Positions 25,145 through 33,013 of a stretch of DNA of 64,000 bases are shown one piece after another. Numbering within the stretch: position 1 is the first letter of the stretch; each line of letters opens with the position of its first letter. Under the pieces are notes generated by a model. It made no database searches. It saw only the letters and a program-made list of their open reading frames with translations, and was not told where the DNA came from. The stretch comes from Actinophytocola sp963727495. GTDB lineage: Bacteria > Actinomycetota > Actinomycetes > Mycobacteriales > Pseudonocardiaceae. The DNA lies in NCBI GenBank assembly GCA_963727495.1, contig CAVSGQ010000005.1:434001-498000 (forward strand), written 5' to 3'. The position numbers were made by a program, and so were the translations under genes.

Positions 25145-25504
25145 CTACCCGCCGGAGGGCCGGGCCCGTCGGCGCTCCTTCCCGGTACCCGCGCGGAAGC
25201 CGTGCTTGACCAGCCGGGCCTCGGTGAGCTCGTCGGCGCTGGTGACGGTGAAGTACAGGCTCAGCGCGAGCGCCAGGGCCAGCGCGCCGACCACGTAGCC
25301 GGCGGGCAGCGGGGTGAACAGGGTGAGCAGCAGGTAGCCGGCGACCAGCCACGGCAGCGCCTCGACCAGGACGCGGAGCACGAAACGCCACAGCCAGTTG
25401 CGGCTGGTCGTGTCGTGCAGCACCCATTCGCGGTAGCGGTCCGGCAGCCGGCCGCCGAACGTGTAGCGAACCCACTGCACCGGGTTCGGTCGTCGGATGG
25501 CCAT
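25145..25504 (-). CDS. DUF5313 family membrane protein
   Basis: A 119-residue protein with the DUF5313 N-terminus RRPNPVQWVRYTFGGRLPDR YREWVLHDTT and two membrane segments (PWLVAGYLLLTLFTPLP and GYVVGALALALALSLYFTV). The C-terminal tail is basic. Function unknown; typical of mycolata and Pseudonocardiales. It stands alone between the GNAT and GAF-ANTAR genes on the same strand. Confidence 0.85.
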   Translation of the reverse strand: MAIRRPNPVQWVRYTFGGRLPDRYREWVLHDTTSRNWLWRFVLRVLVEALPWLVAGYLLLTLFTPLPAGYVVGALALALALSLYFTVTSADELTEARLVKHGFRAGTGKERRRARPSGG

Positions 25505-25547
25505 GTGAGCGGGGTACCCGGCACGACCGGGTTCTGCACGGGATGCG

Positions 25548-26252
25548 CTACTCGATGCCGTCGATCTCGCCCGTCTCGGTGACGACGCGGGCGAGGTCGC
25601 GCAGCTTGACGTTGCGTGTCTGGGACTCCTTGCGCAGCGTCTCGAACGCCTGCTGCTCGGTCAGCTTGTGGCGTTCCATGATGATGCCCAGCGCCTCGCC
25701 GATCTCCTGTCGGGTGGCGATCGCCTCGCGCAGCTGAGCGTCGGTGCGGACGCTGGCGATCGCCACCGCCGCGTGCGCGGCCAGCAGCCAGCCGACGTGC
25801 TCGGTGCGGTCGCCGAACGTGTCCGGCCGCGACGAGTACAGGTTCAGCGCCCCCAGGTTCTCGTCCTCGGTGAACAGCAGGAACCCCATGGCGGCGCCGA
25901 TGCCCTCGCGGCGCGCGGCCGGCGCGTACCGGGGCCACCGGTCGCCCGCGGTGGCCATGTCGGCGATGCGGAACGCCTGCTCCTCGTAGAGCGTCGCGTT
26001 CAGGCAGGGCCCCTCGCCCAGCTCGTCCTGGATCCGGTCGGAGGTGCGGGCCATGTCGTGGGTCGCCGCGAGGGTGCGCACCGAGCCGTTCCGGACGACC
26101 AGGATGCCGGCGGCCTCGCAGCCGTCGATGAGCTCGACCGCGTGGGCGACGACGCGGTCGAGCGTCTGCTGGACGGTGGGTTGCGCGAGCAGGTCCCGGG
26201 CCATCTCGGCCAGCGCCGCGGGCAGGTTCTCGGGACTCTCCGGGTGGGTCAT
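25548..26252 (-). CDS. GAF and ANTAR domain-containing response regulator
   Basis: A 234-residue protein: GAF-like sensor at about 20-165 (VAHAVELIDGCEAAGILVVR, GDRWPRYAPAARREGIGAAM), then a C-terminal ANTAR RNA-binding domain from about 170 (REAIATRQEIGEALGIIMER, LTEQQAFETLRKESQTRNVK). ANTAR proteins bind paired hairpins in mRNA leaders to prevent termination. I saw no such hairpin pair nearby. Start ATG 26252 with AAAGGCGGTG upstream. A second GAF-ANTAR gene lies at 30185. Confidence 0.92.
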   Translation of the reverse strand: MTHPESPENLPAALAEMARDLLAQPTVQQTLDRVVAHAVELIDGCEAAGILVVRNGSVRTLAATHDMARTSDRIQDELGEGPCLNATLYEEQAFRIADMATAGDRWPRYAPAARREGIGAAMGFLLFTEDENLGALNLYSSRPDTFGDRTEHVGWLLAAHAAVAIASVRTDAQLREAIATRQEIGEALGIIMERHKLTEQQAFETLRKESQTRNVKLRDLARVVTETGEIDGIE

Positions 26253-26277
26253 GCCACCGCCTTTCTCGGCTCGGACG

Positions 26278-26313
26278 GCCACCGGGCGGACCACCGGCGG
26301 TCCGCCCGGTGGC
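26278..26313 (-). terminator. Perfect stem-loop after the alpha/beta hydrolase gene
   Basis: GCCACCGGGCGGACC (26278-26292), six-base loop, GGTCCGCCCGGTGGC (26299-26313). A 15-bp stem 10 bases past the minus-strand hydrolase stop and before the next gene's start. Confidence 0.75.
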
Positions 26314-26322
26314 CGGTCGCCG

Positions 26323-27087
26323 CTATCCCTCGCGGAGGAACTCGGCCACGACGGGCGCGGTGACGGCCGGCTCGATCGTGTGACGTGCCCCGCCGGGCAC
26401 CTCGACGTGCCGGCCCTTGGGCAGGGCCGCCGCCGTCGCGACCGCGGACCGTGCCAGCTCCGGCCAGGTCAGCGCGCCGTGCATGACCAGCGTCGGGGTG
26501 GCGAGCGAGGCCGGCGGGGCGGCGCCGGTGGTGATGCTGGAGTCGTACACGACGCTCTGCGCCATGGCCTCCAGCGCCGGGAACATCGGCGAGCGGCGGA
26601 TCTGCGCCACCACCTCGCGGGGCAGCCCGATGCCCTCGAGCTGGAACAGCTCGACCGCGTCGCCCGGGCGCCCCGCGTCGACGAGCTCGCCGAGCCTGCG
26701 GGGCAGGTCGGCGGCGTTGCCCTCGCCGAACGGGTACGGCGGCTCGTAGCAGACCGCCCTGGAGACCGCCGAGCCGCGCGCCGCCGCGTGCAGCGCCAGG
26801 ATGCCGCCCGAGGAGAAGCCGAAGACGTGCGCGCTGCCGCCGACCGCGGCGATCAGCGCGTCCAGGTCCTCGGCCTCCCGGTCGACCGACCACGGCTTGG
26901 TGTCCCCGCTGTCACCGCGGGCGCGCCGGTCGTAGGTGACCACGGTGAAGTCGCCGGCGAGCGCCGCGGCCAGCGGGGCGAGCGTCGCGCGGTCGTTGAA
27001 CGCTCCGGCTATGAGGACCACGGCCGGCCCGGAGCCGGCGCGGTCGTAGGCGATGGTGGTTCCGTCGGACGAGGTGACTGTGTTCAT
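26323..27087 (-). CDS. Alpha/beta-fold hydrolase
   Basis: A 254-residue hydrolase. The strand-turn AGAFNDRATLAPLAAAL replaces the usual HGxP; the nucleophile elbow is GFSSGGILAL near residue 92, and the catalytic histidine is in PGGARHTIEPAV near the end. The acid is probably in the TLVMHGALTW region. Substrate not predictable. Start ATG 27087. The gene is monocistronic, bounded by a strong stem-loop at 26278-26313. Confidence 0.88.
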   Translation of the reverse strand: MNTVTSSDGTTIAYDRAGSGPAVVLIAGAFNDRATLAPLAAALAGDFTVVTYDRRARGDSGDTKPWSVDREAEDLDALIAAVGGSAHVFGFSSGGILALHAAARGSAVSRAVCYEPPYPFGEGNAADLPRRLGELVDAGRPGDAVELFQLEGIGLPREVVAQIRRSPMFPALEAMAQSVVYDSSITTGAAPPASLATPTLVMHGALTWPELARSAVATAAALPKGRHVEVPGGARHTIEPAVTAPVVAEFLREG

Positions 27088-27179
27088 GCCCCACCGACGA
27101 ACCGTGCCGAGCTGGATCGACACCCCACCCACGTTCGCGTCCGCGGCACCATCCGCACAGGATAGGCGGGGCTGGGGGA

Positions 27180-27620
27180 TCAGTGGTTGACGGACGCGGC
27201 GCGGACCGCGGCGACCGCGTCCGGCACCGTGTCGAACGTCGGCAGCGCCTCGCGCAGGCCCAGCACCTCCAGCGGCCGCAGGACCGGTCGGGAGTTGGCC
27301 ACCAGCGCCCAGGCCAGCCGGTCCCGCAGGGCGCGGTCGTCGGTGTCGGTGAGCACCGTGAGGCCCGACGCGGCGAGGAAGTCCACCCGGCTCAGGTCGA
27401 GCACCAGCCCGCCGGAGCCGACGTGGTCGTCGAGGCACCGGCGCAGCACGGGGGTGGTCAGCAGATCGAGGGCGCCGATGACGTGGGCCACGACCGGCTG
27501 GTCCGCGCGCCGCTCCAGGTCGATGTCGAAGATGTCGGTGACCGATGGTGCGGCATGACCGGGTCCGCGAGGACGCGGTGTGACGACCTCACCACCGGGC
27601 CACCAGGATGTGTTGTGCAC
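27180..27620 (-). CDS. STAS-domain protein (anti-sigma factor antagonist type)
   Basis: About 146 residues from a GTG at 27620 (start uncertain; the frame is open upstream to 27689). The STAS domain runs from about residue 35: PVVAHVIGALDLLTTPVLRR, then LVLDLSRVDFLAASGLTVLT with the phosphorylatable serine in AASGL. These proteins switch sigma factors by binding anti-sigma kinases. No cognate kinase is in the window. A second STAS gene is at 29380. Confidence 0.85.
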   Translation of the reverse strand: MHNTSWWPGGEVVTPRPRGPGHAAPSVTDIFDIDLERRADQPVVAHVIGALDLLTTPVLRRCLDDHVGSGGLVLDLSRVDFLAASGLTVLTDTDDRALRDRLAWALVANSRPVLRPLEVLGLREALPTFDTVPDAVAAVRAASVNH

Positions 27621-27845
27621 GACGTACGCCTCTTCTCGTTGTGGACGAGTAGCGGAGTACACGAGCGCACTGAGAAAGTGTTGACGCAATGCTGCACCAG
27701 AACGCCGTTCACCGCTGAGGCACGCTCCGCCTCCAGGTACGGCTGGTTGCTCAACCGCGCTTCCTCCAACGGTAGGCCCCCTCCGCCCACATCACAAGTC
27801 CGCCGCACCCGGGCGCGGCCCGTCGGGCGACGGGTGAGGCACGCT

Positions 27846-28361
27846 CTACAAAGGACTGTCGGTGCCGTGGCCGGCATCCGCGAGCGCCGCGGCGATCCCG
27901 GCCACGACGTCGGGATGGCCCAGCGGCATCGGCGGCTCGACCCGGTCCCCGGCGCCGCCGGGGCTGCGCGCGACGACGCGGGTGACGGCCGACATCGGGG
28001 TGTCCGCCGGCGGGTCCACGAGCAGCACCGAGCCGACCACGTCGTCGAACTGGCCGGCCAGCGCCACCGCGACCGCGCAGGCCTCGCCACCGGCCACGAC
28101 ATCGACCCGGGTCCGGCGCTCGGCCAGCGTCTCCAGCACGTCCTCGACGTCCTCCACGGAGTCCCGGCTCGCCGGCATCCGGCACCACGCGATCTGGTGG
28201 CCGGCGGCCAGCCGGTGCCACGTGGCGGGCAGGTCCTCGTGCTTCGCGGCGCCCGTCGGGTCGATGACGACCAGCGCCGGACCCAGTTCGGGGCCGGCCC
28301 ACACCACCGGCGGTCCCTGCGCCCGCGGGCCGTCGGCGTCGAACTCACGCACCTGCCTCAC
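27846..28361 (-). CDS. Hypothetical protein (171 residues)
   Basis: The 171-residue frame begins MRQVREFDADGPRAQGPPVV and includes a strand/helix alternation resembling an alpha/beta-hydrolase-like core (ALVVIDPTGAAKHEDLPATW, then DVVAGGEACAVAVALAGQFD). The elbow 'GGEACA' has glutamate/alanine where a nucleophile would be expected, so catalysis is unlikely. No named family. Its start overlaps the end of the DNA ligase gene by 17 bases on the same strand, so the two are cotranscribed. Confidence 0.65.
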   Translation of the reverse strand: MRQVREFDADGPRAQGPPVVWAGPELGPALVVIDPTGAAKHEDLPATWHRLAAGHQIAWCRMPASRDSVEDVEDVLETLAERRTRVDVVAGGEACAVAVALAGQFDDVVGSVLLVDPPADTPMSAVTRVVARSPGGAGDRVEPPMPLGHPDVVAGIAAALADAGHGTDSPL

Positions 28362-29307
28362 CTCGTCTCACGTCGTCCCACGCGGCGCGGCGCTCCTCGC
28401 GGACCACCTCCGCGGCCGGTGTGCCGGTCCGCACGCCGCGGAAGCGAGGGAGGCGCAGCCGGCCCTCCCGGGTCCAGTCGGCGAACCCGACCCCGATCAC
28501 CATCTCCGGCCGGACCCAGTGCGCGGTCGGCTCGGTGACCTCGTCGGCGAACGGGCTTCCCGCCCGTGCCATGCCGTCCATCCGGGCGCGCAGCGCGCGC
28601 AGCGTGGCCCGGTCGTAGCCGGTGCCGACCTTGCCGGCGTACCGCAACCGGTCTCCCTCGTGGTACCCGATGAGCAGCGCGCCGAACCCGACGCGGGCGC
28701 CCTGCGGGTCGGTGAACCCGCCGACCACGAACTCCTGGTCGCGCACGCAGGTGAACGTCAGCCAGTCGGAGGACGGGCCCGCCTGGTACCGCGAGTCCGC
28801 CCGCTTGGCGACCAGCCCCTCCCACCCGAGGTCGCACGCCTGCCGGTAGAAGGCCTCGCCGTGGCGGTCGCGGTGCTCGCTGAACCGCAGCGGGTCGCGG
28901 TAGCGGAAGGCGTTGCGCAGCAGGTGCTTGCGGTACCGCAACGGCCTGCGGGTGAGCTCGGTGCCGTCGAGGGCGAGCATGTCGAACAGGTAGTAGTAGA
29001 CGGCCACGTCGCCCTTGCCGTGGTGCAGGCGGGACCGCAGCCGGACGAGGCTGGTCACCGGACCGTCGAAAGCGACGATCGCGCCGTCGACGACGAACCG
29101 CTCACCACCGAGCGCGGCAAGCGCGTCGGCCACCTCCGGGAAGGCGTCGTCGATCCGCCGCCGGTCCCGCGTCCACAGCTGCGGGCGCCGACCGTCTCGA
29201 ACGGACAGTGCGCGGATGCCGTCGAGCTTGCGCTCGAAGACCCAGTTCTCGTCGGAGAACCTGCGATCGGTGGCCGTGGCGAGCATGGGGGAGAGCCAGC
29301 CGCTCAT
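28345..29307 (-). CDS. ATP-dependent DNA ligase (LigC/LigD ligase-domain type)
   Basis: A 320-residue minimal ATP-dependent ligase. Motif I ERKLDGIRAL has the adenylated lysine near residue 27; motif III VDGAIVAFDG and motif IV GWEGLVAKRADSRY are present. The OB-fold domain holds VVGGFTDPQGARVGFGALLIGY and YAGKVGTGYD. Motif V reads WLTFTC where family members usually have lysines, which could weaken nucleotidyl transfer. Small ligases like this back up NHEJ or excision repair. It has no Ku or polymerase gene beside it. Start ATG 29307. Confidence 0.88.
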   Translation of the reverse strand: MSGWLSPMLATATDRRFSDENWVFERKLDGIRALSVRDGRRPQLWTRDRRRIDDAFPEVADALAALGGERFVVDGAIVAFDGPVTSLVRLRSRLHHGKGDVAVYYYLFDMLALDGTELTRRPLRYRKHLLRNAFRYRDPLRFSEHRDRHGEAFYRQACDLGWEGLVAKRADSRYQAGPSSDWLTFTCVRDQEFVVGGFTDPQGARVGFGALLIGYHEGDRLRYAGKVGTGYDRATLRALRARMDGMARAGSPFADEVTEPTAHWVRPEMVIGVGFADWTREGRLRLPRFRGVRTGTPAAEVVREERRAAWDDVRRGEAGA

Positions 29308-29379
29308 CGCGCCGCCTCCCGTTGGCAGGGCATGGACGGCGGCCTACCCCGTCGAGGCGGCGGTGAAACACCCGCTGCC

Positions 29380-30084
29380 TCAGCCGTCGCCGCCCGCGAT
29401 CCGCAGGTGCGCGAGGTCCTCCACGGCCGGCGCGGCGAGCAACGCGCCGGTGGCCAGGTGGTTCTGCAGCACCCGCAGGTCCTCGGCCATCTCGGCGAGG
29501 GTCTCACGGGGGCGCCAGCGTTCGCCGCGGCCGTCGACGAGCCGCCCGGGGTCCAGGGCGGACACCTGGTCGGCGAGCCGGCCCCAGGTCGCGGCCAGGG
29601 CGGCGGTCTGCTCGGCCGCGCGCGCGATCGCCGCGCCCACCTCCGCCGGCCCGGCGTCGCCGGCGGGTCCGGGCGCGGGCAGCGCGGCGGCCAGCGTGGG
29701 CCGCACGTCGAGGCTCGCGCGCCTGCCGGTGATGTCCATCACCCGCAGCACGGTGGGGTTGGCGGTCACCACCCGCAGCGTCGCGCCGTGCGCGTCGAGC
29801 CGGGCCTTCGTGTCGAGCAGCAGCGACAGGCCGGTGCACGCCAGGAACGTGGTGGCGGTCAAGTCGCAGACCAGCAGCCGGGTCGCCGGATCGGTGGCCA
29901 CCGGGTCGAGCGCGGCGGCCAGCGCGTCGCGGTTCGCGAGGTCGATCTCGCCGCAGGCGGACACGACCACGACACCGTCCGTGGGGGTGCAGGTGCCCAG
30001 CGCGAGCGTGGGATCGGTCGAGGGAAGACGGTGACGCCGTAGTGGTGATGCCGGATGCGGCGCCGTGCAGAAGAGTTCAGCCAT
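29380..30084 (-). CDS. STAS-domain protein with C-terminal helical extension
   Basis: A 234-residue protein. STAS domain at about 35-135: VVVVSACGEIDLANRDALAA, LLVCDLTATTFLACTGLSLL (cysteine-threonine where the serine of classical antagonists lies), TLRVVTANPTVLRVMDITG. The last 90 residues are helical and Ala-rich (IARAAEQTAALAATWGRLAD) and resemble extensions fused to ANTAR in related proteins. It is divergent from a GAF-ANTAR gene across 100 bases, and so may share signalling with it. Confidence 0.82.
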   Translation of the reverse strand: MAELFCTAPHPASPLRRHRLPSTDPTLALGTCTPTDGVVVVSACGEIDLANRDALAAALDPVATDPATRLLVCDLTATTFLACTGLSLLLDTKARLDAHGATLRVVTANPTVLRVMDITGRRASLDVRPTLAAALPAPGPAGDAGPAEVGAAIARAAEQTAALAATWGRLADQVSALDPGRLVDGRGERWRPRETLAEMAEDLRVLQNHLATGALLAAPAVEDLAHLRIAGGDG

Positions 30085-30184
30085 ACAGGCCCCTCAGGAT
30101 CGAATCGAGGCGCACGGCTGACTGCGTAACCGTGAAGTCGCGATCACCCTAGCTCCCGGCGCTGACAGGGGGAAGACTCGGGGC

Positions 30185-30919
30185 ATGGCCGACGACATTC
30201 TGACCATCGCGCGGGAGCTCGTCGAGGTCACGCGCCTCGTCGAGGCGGACGACTTCGGCGGCACCCTCGACCGGTTCGTCACGCGGATCGTCCGCACGAT
30301 CCCCGGCTGTGACGCGGCCACGATCACCGTCCGCAGCGCCGACTCGGTGGAGACCGTGGCCGGCGGCAAGGACCTGGGGTTCGACCCGCTCGTCCCCGGG
30401 CCGGTCGTGGAGGCGGTCACCTTCGCCGAGCCCCGCCGGCTCGGCGACGCCGCGAACGACCAGCGCTGGCCCGCGTACAGCGTGCACCTGATCAACGGCG
30501 GCTTCCAGGGCTGCCTGGCGCTGCCGCTGGTCACCCAGGGTGAGGAGACCGCGGTACTGACGCTGTTCTCCGAGGTGGCCGGCCAGTTCGACGAGCTCGG
30601 CTACGACGTCGTGCTGCTGCTGACCCTGCACGCCGGGGTGACCTTCGACAACGCCTCGCTGTACCACGACAGCAGCGAGCTGATCGGGCAGCTGCGGGTG
30701 GCCCTGCGTACCCGCTCGATGGTCGGGCGCGCGCAGGGCCTGCTGATGCGCCACTTCTCCTACGACTCCGAGCAGGCCTTCGACCGGCTCAGGCGTGCCT
30801 CCCAGAACAGCAACACCAAGCTGCGAGACCTCGCCGCGCTGGTCGTGCAGGCCCACGAGGACGGCCGGTTCGAGGCCGAGGTGGAGAAGCTCGCCCTGTC
30901 CGCGGCCGAGTCGCGCTGA
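30185..30919 (+). CDS. GAF and ANTAR domain-containing response regulator
   Basis: A 244-residue protein with an N-terminal GAF-like sensor (VTRIVRTIPGCDAATITVRS, NDQRWPAYSVHLINGGFQGC) and a C-terminal ANTAR domain (LRVALRTRSMVGRAQGLLMR, SEQAFDRLRRASQNSNTKLR). It is proposed to bind RNA leader hairpins and act as an antiterminator. Start ATG 30185 fits the family N-terminus. It shares domain architecture with 25548 but is clearly divergent in sequence. Confidence 0.92.
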   Translation: MADDILTIARELVEVTRLVEADDFGGTLDRFVTRIVRTIPGCDAATITVRSADSVETVAGGKDLGFDPLVPGPVVEAVTFAEPRRLGDAANDQRWPAYSVHLINGGFQGCLALPLVTQGEETAVLTLFSEVAGQFDELGYDVVLLLTLHAGVTFDNASLYHDSSELIGQLRVALRTRSMVGRAQGLLMRHFSYDSEQAFDRLRRASQNSNTKLRDLAALVVQAHEDGRFEAEVEKLALSAAESR

Positions 30920-31030
30920 GATCGCACTACCCCATCGGCGGCCGGATCGCGAGAGGACTCGACCGGCGCTCCAGCCACACGAGAGCGGCCGGACATACGT
31001 TCGGTGACACACCGTTCACGGAGGCCAGCC

Positions 31031-31966
31031 ATGGGATCGACCCGGCACGTGCTGTTCGTCAGCCGCCCCGACGCGGATCACCAGTACCTGACGCTCGCGG
31101 TGGCCGAGGAGCTCGGCCGTCGCGGGCACACGGTGACGTTCGCCACGAGCGACCCGTTCGCGGAGGAGGACGCCGAGTCGGGCGTGCTGCTGCTGCGCTA
31201 CGGGCGGGACGTGCACGCCCTGCTGGGCCTGCCGGCGTTCGCCGCGCGGCTGCGCAAAGACCCGGTCGACCTGGTGGTGTGCGATCCGCGGACCCACGGT
31301 GAGGCGGTCGAGCTGGGCCGCGAGTGGGGTGCGCGGGTGATGGTCGCGCACACGAACCTGGCCGGCGGCGGGCCCGTGGACTGGCCGGCGGAGCGGTCGT
31401 TCGGCGAGGACTACCTGTACGTGCACCCGGCCGGGCGCGGCACGGTGTTCGGCGGGTGGGCGCCCGGCGACCCGCGCCAGGTCCTGGTGGTCTCCCTCGG
31501 CGCGGTGCCGGTCGAGCTGCTCGCCGAGGCGTTCGGCGAGCGGGACTGGCAGGTGCTCGTGCTGGGCACCGACCTGTCCCCGGAGGACCTGCCGGCCAAC
31601 TTCACGCCGCTGCCGGCCCGGTTCGCCGTCCTCGACCACGCGGACGCCGTGCTGGCCGACGGCGAGCTGCCCGGCATCGCCGCCGCGCTGCGCCACGCGA
31701 CCCCGCTGGTCCTCGCGCCGCGCACACCCGTCCAGCGCCGGCACGCCGCACGGGTGGCCGAGCTCGGGCTGGGCGTCGTGGTGCGCCTCGCCGACCTCGA
31801 CGCGGCGGCGCTGCGCCACACGGTGGCGCGGCTCGCGGTGGACGAGCCGGCCCGCGCCGCGGCCCGCCGGGTGCGGCGGCTGGTCCGCGAGTCCGGCGCG
31901 CCGGTCCGGGTGTCCGACGCCGTGGAGTCCCGGCTGGCCGACGCCGACCGCCGCGAGGCCGCCTGA
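31031..31966 (+). CDS. Glycosyltransferase-like protein (GT-B, macrolide glycosyltransferase group)
   Basis: A 311-residue protein with a GT-B N-terminal fold (HVLFVSRPDADHQYLTLAVA, ELGRRGHTVTFATSD). Its C-terminal part is PLPARFAVLDHADAVLADGE, then AAALRHATPLVLAPRTPVQR, followed by HAARVAELGLGVVV. This matches the macrolide/UDP-glycosyltransferase core, but the protein is short (family usually about 390 residues) and the donor motif HGG-type is replaced by ADGE. It may have lost catalysis or act on a small acceptor. Start ATG 31031 with GGAGG upstream. Confidence 0.75.
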   Translation: MGSTRHVLFVSRPDADHQYLTLAVAEELGRRGHTVTFATSDPFAEEDAESGVLLLRYGRDVHALLGLPAFAARLRKDPVDLVVCDPRTHGEAVELGREWGARVMVAHTNLAGGGPVDWPAERSFGEDYLYVHPAGRGTVFGGWAPGDPRQVLVVSLGAVPVELLAEAFGERDWQVLVLGTDLSPEDLPANFTPLPARFAVLDHADAVLADGELPGIAAALRHATPLVLAPRTPVQRRHAARVAELGLGVVVRLADLDAAALRHTVARLAVDEPARAAARRVRRLVRESGAPVRVSDAVESRLADADRREAA

Positions 31967-31975
31967 CGCGGCCCC

Positions 31976-31994
31976 CGCCCGTGCACCACGGGCG
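31976..31994. terminator. Short stem-loop between convergent genes
   Basis: CGCCCGTG (31976-31983), CAC, CACGGGCG (31987-31994). It lies between the glycosyltransferase stop and the end of the anti-sigma gene on the other strand. Confidence 0.5.
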
Positions 31995-32017
31995 CCCCAC
32001 CCGTCACCTCGCGCCCG

Positions 32018-32284
32018 TCAGCCATCGCCGCGCGGCACCCACCCGGCGGGGAACCGCAGGAGCACCGGGTCCACCACGTCCGGCCACGGCTCCGCGCGCG
32101 CGATGCGTGCCAGTCTGGTCACCCGTGCCGCCTGGTCGAGCCAGTTGCGGCAGGGCAGGCACGCGTCCAGGTGCACGTCCAGCTCCCGCGCCTCCCCGGT
32201 ACCGGTCTCGCCGTCGAGGTAGGCGGAGAGCAACTCCTCGTAGTACTCGCACTCCACACCAGAGAGGTCGGTTGACCCCCTCAC
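32018..32284 (-). CDS. Zinc-finger anti-sigma factor (zf-HC2)
   Basis: An 88-residue protein with the zf-HC2 core: CEYYEELLSAYLDGETGTGE followed by LDVHLDACLPCRNWLDQAAR (His-x3-Cys-x2-Cys). Such proteins bind and hold an ECF sigma factor and release it on a redox or metal signal. No membrane segment, so it is a soluble type. The start (GTG 32284) is the most upstream choice. It is divergent from the ECF sigma factor at 32403 rather than following it, an unusual placement. Confidence 0.82.
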   Translation of the reverse strand: MRGSTDLSGVECEYYEELLSAYLDGETGTGEARELDVHLDACLPCRNWLDQAARVTRLARIARAEPWPDVVDPVLLRFPAGWVPRGDG

Positions 32285-32402
32285 GGGGTTCCCGTGAATT
32301 CGTCATACCGGCTCGATCATTCACATGACACCCGTCTGAAACCTCGCTCGAATCGCGCTGGAACGCATTTTCCGGACCGGACCCGTGGTTACAGTTCCGG
32401 GC

Positions 32403-32990
32403 ATGGCGGAGAAATCATCGGACGAGGCGATTACGGACCTGGCACTCGCCGCGGGGCGCGGTGACCGGGCCGCCGCGGGCGCGTTCATTCGCGCGACGCA
32501 ACGCGATGTGTGGCGTTTTCTCACCCACCTGGCCGGACCGGCGGACGCCGAGGACCTGACCCAGGAGACGTTCGTCCGCGCGCTGCGCAACCTGCCCACC
32601 TTCGCCGCCCGCAGCCATGCGCGGGCCTGGCTGCTGGCCATCGCGCGGCGGGTCGCGGTCGACCACACCCGCGCCGCGATGAGCAGGCCGCGGCTGTCCT
32701 CGGCCGACGACTGGCAGGCCGCTGCGGAACGTCTCCCCGCAGGTCAGCTGCCGGGTGTCGACGACACCGTGGCGCTCGGGCAGGCGCTGCGCATGCTCGC
32801 GCCGGAGCGCCGCGAGGCCTTCGTGCTCACCCAGGTCGTCGGGCTGGCCTACGCGGAGGCCGCGCGGGCGTGCGGCTGCCCGGTCGGCACAATCCGGTCC
32901 CGGGTCGCCCGGGCCCGTCGCGACCTCGCGGGCGCCCTCGGTGGCGGCCGGCGGCGTGATTCCGCGCATCGCGTGTCCCAATCAATGTGA
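32403..32990 (+). CDS. ECF RNA polymerase sigma factor
   Basis: A 195-residue group-4 sigma factor. Region 2: RDVWRFLTHLAGPADAEDLT QETFVRALRNLP, with the DNA-melting segment HARAWLLAIARRVAVDHTRA. Region 4: LAPERREAFVLTQVVGLAYA with helix-turn-helix ACGCPVGTIRSRVARARRDL. The start ATG 32403 is certain in context. The stop is 23 bases before the NRPS start, so it is probably cotranscribed with the NRPS and directs the metallophore operon. Confidence 0.92.
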   Translation: MAEKSSDEAITDLALAAGRGDRAAAGAFIRATQRDVWRFLTHLAGPADAEDLTQETFVRALRNLPTFAARSHARAWLLAIARRVAVDHTRAAMSRPRLSSADDWQAAAERLPAGQLPGVDDTVALGQALRMLAPERREAFVLTQVVGLAYAEAARACGCPVGTIRSRVARARRDLAGALGGGRRRDSAHRVSQSM

Positions 32991-33013
32991 ATACTCGGGG
33001 GTGTGAGGACGAA

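Noticed and set aside
25145..25504. Signal peptide on the DUF5313 protein
   Set aside because: The hydrophobic stretches are internal membrane segments; the N-terminus is polar and family-typical.
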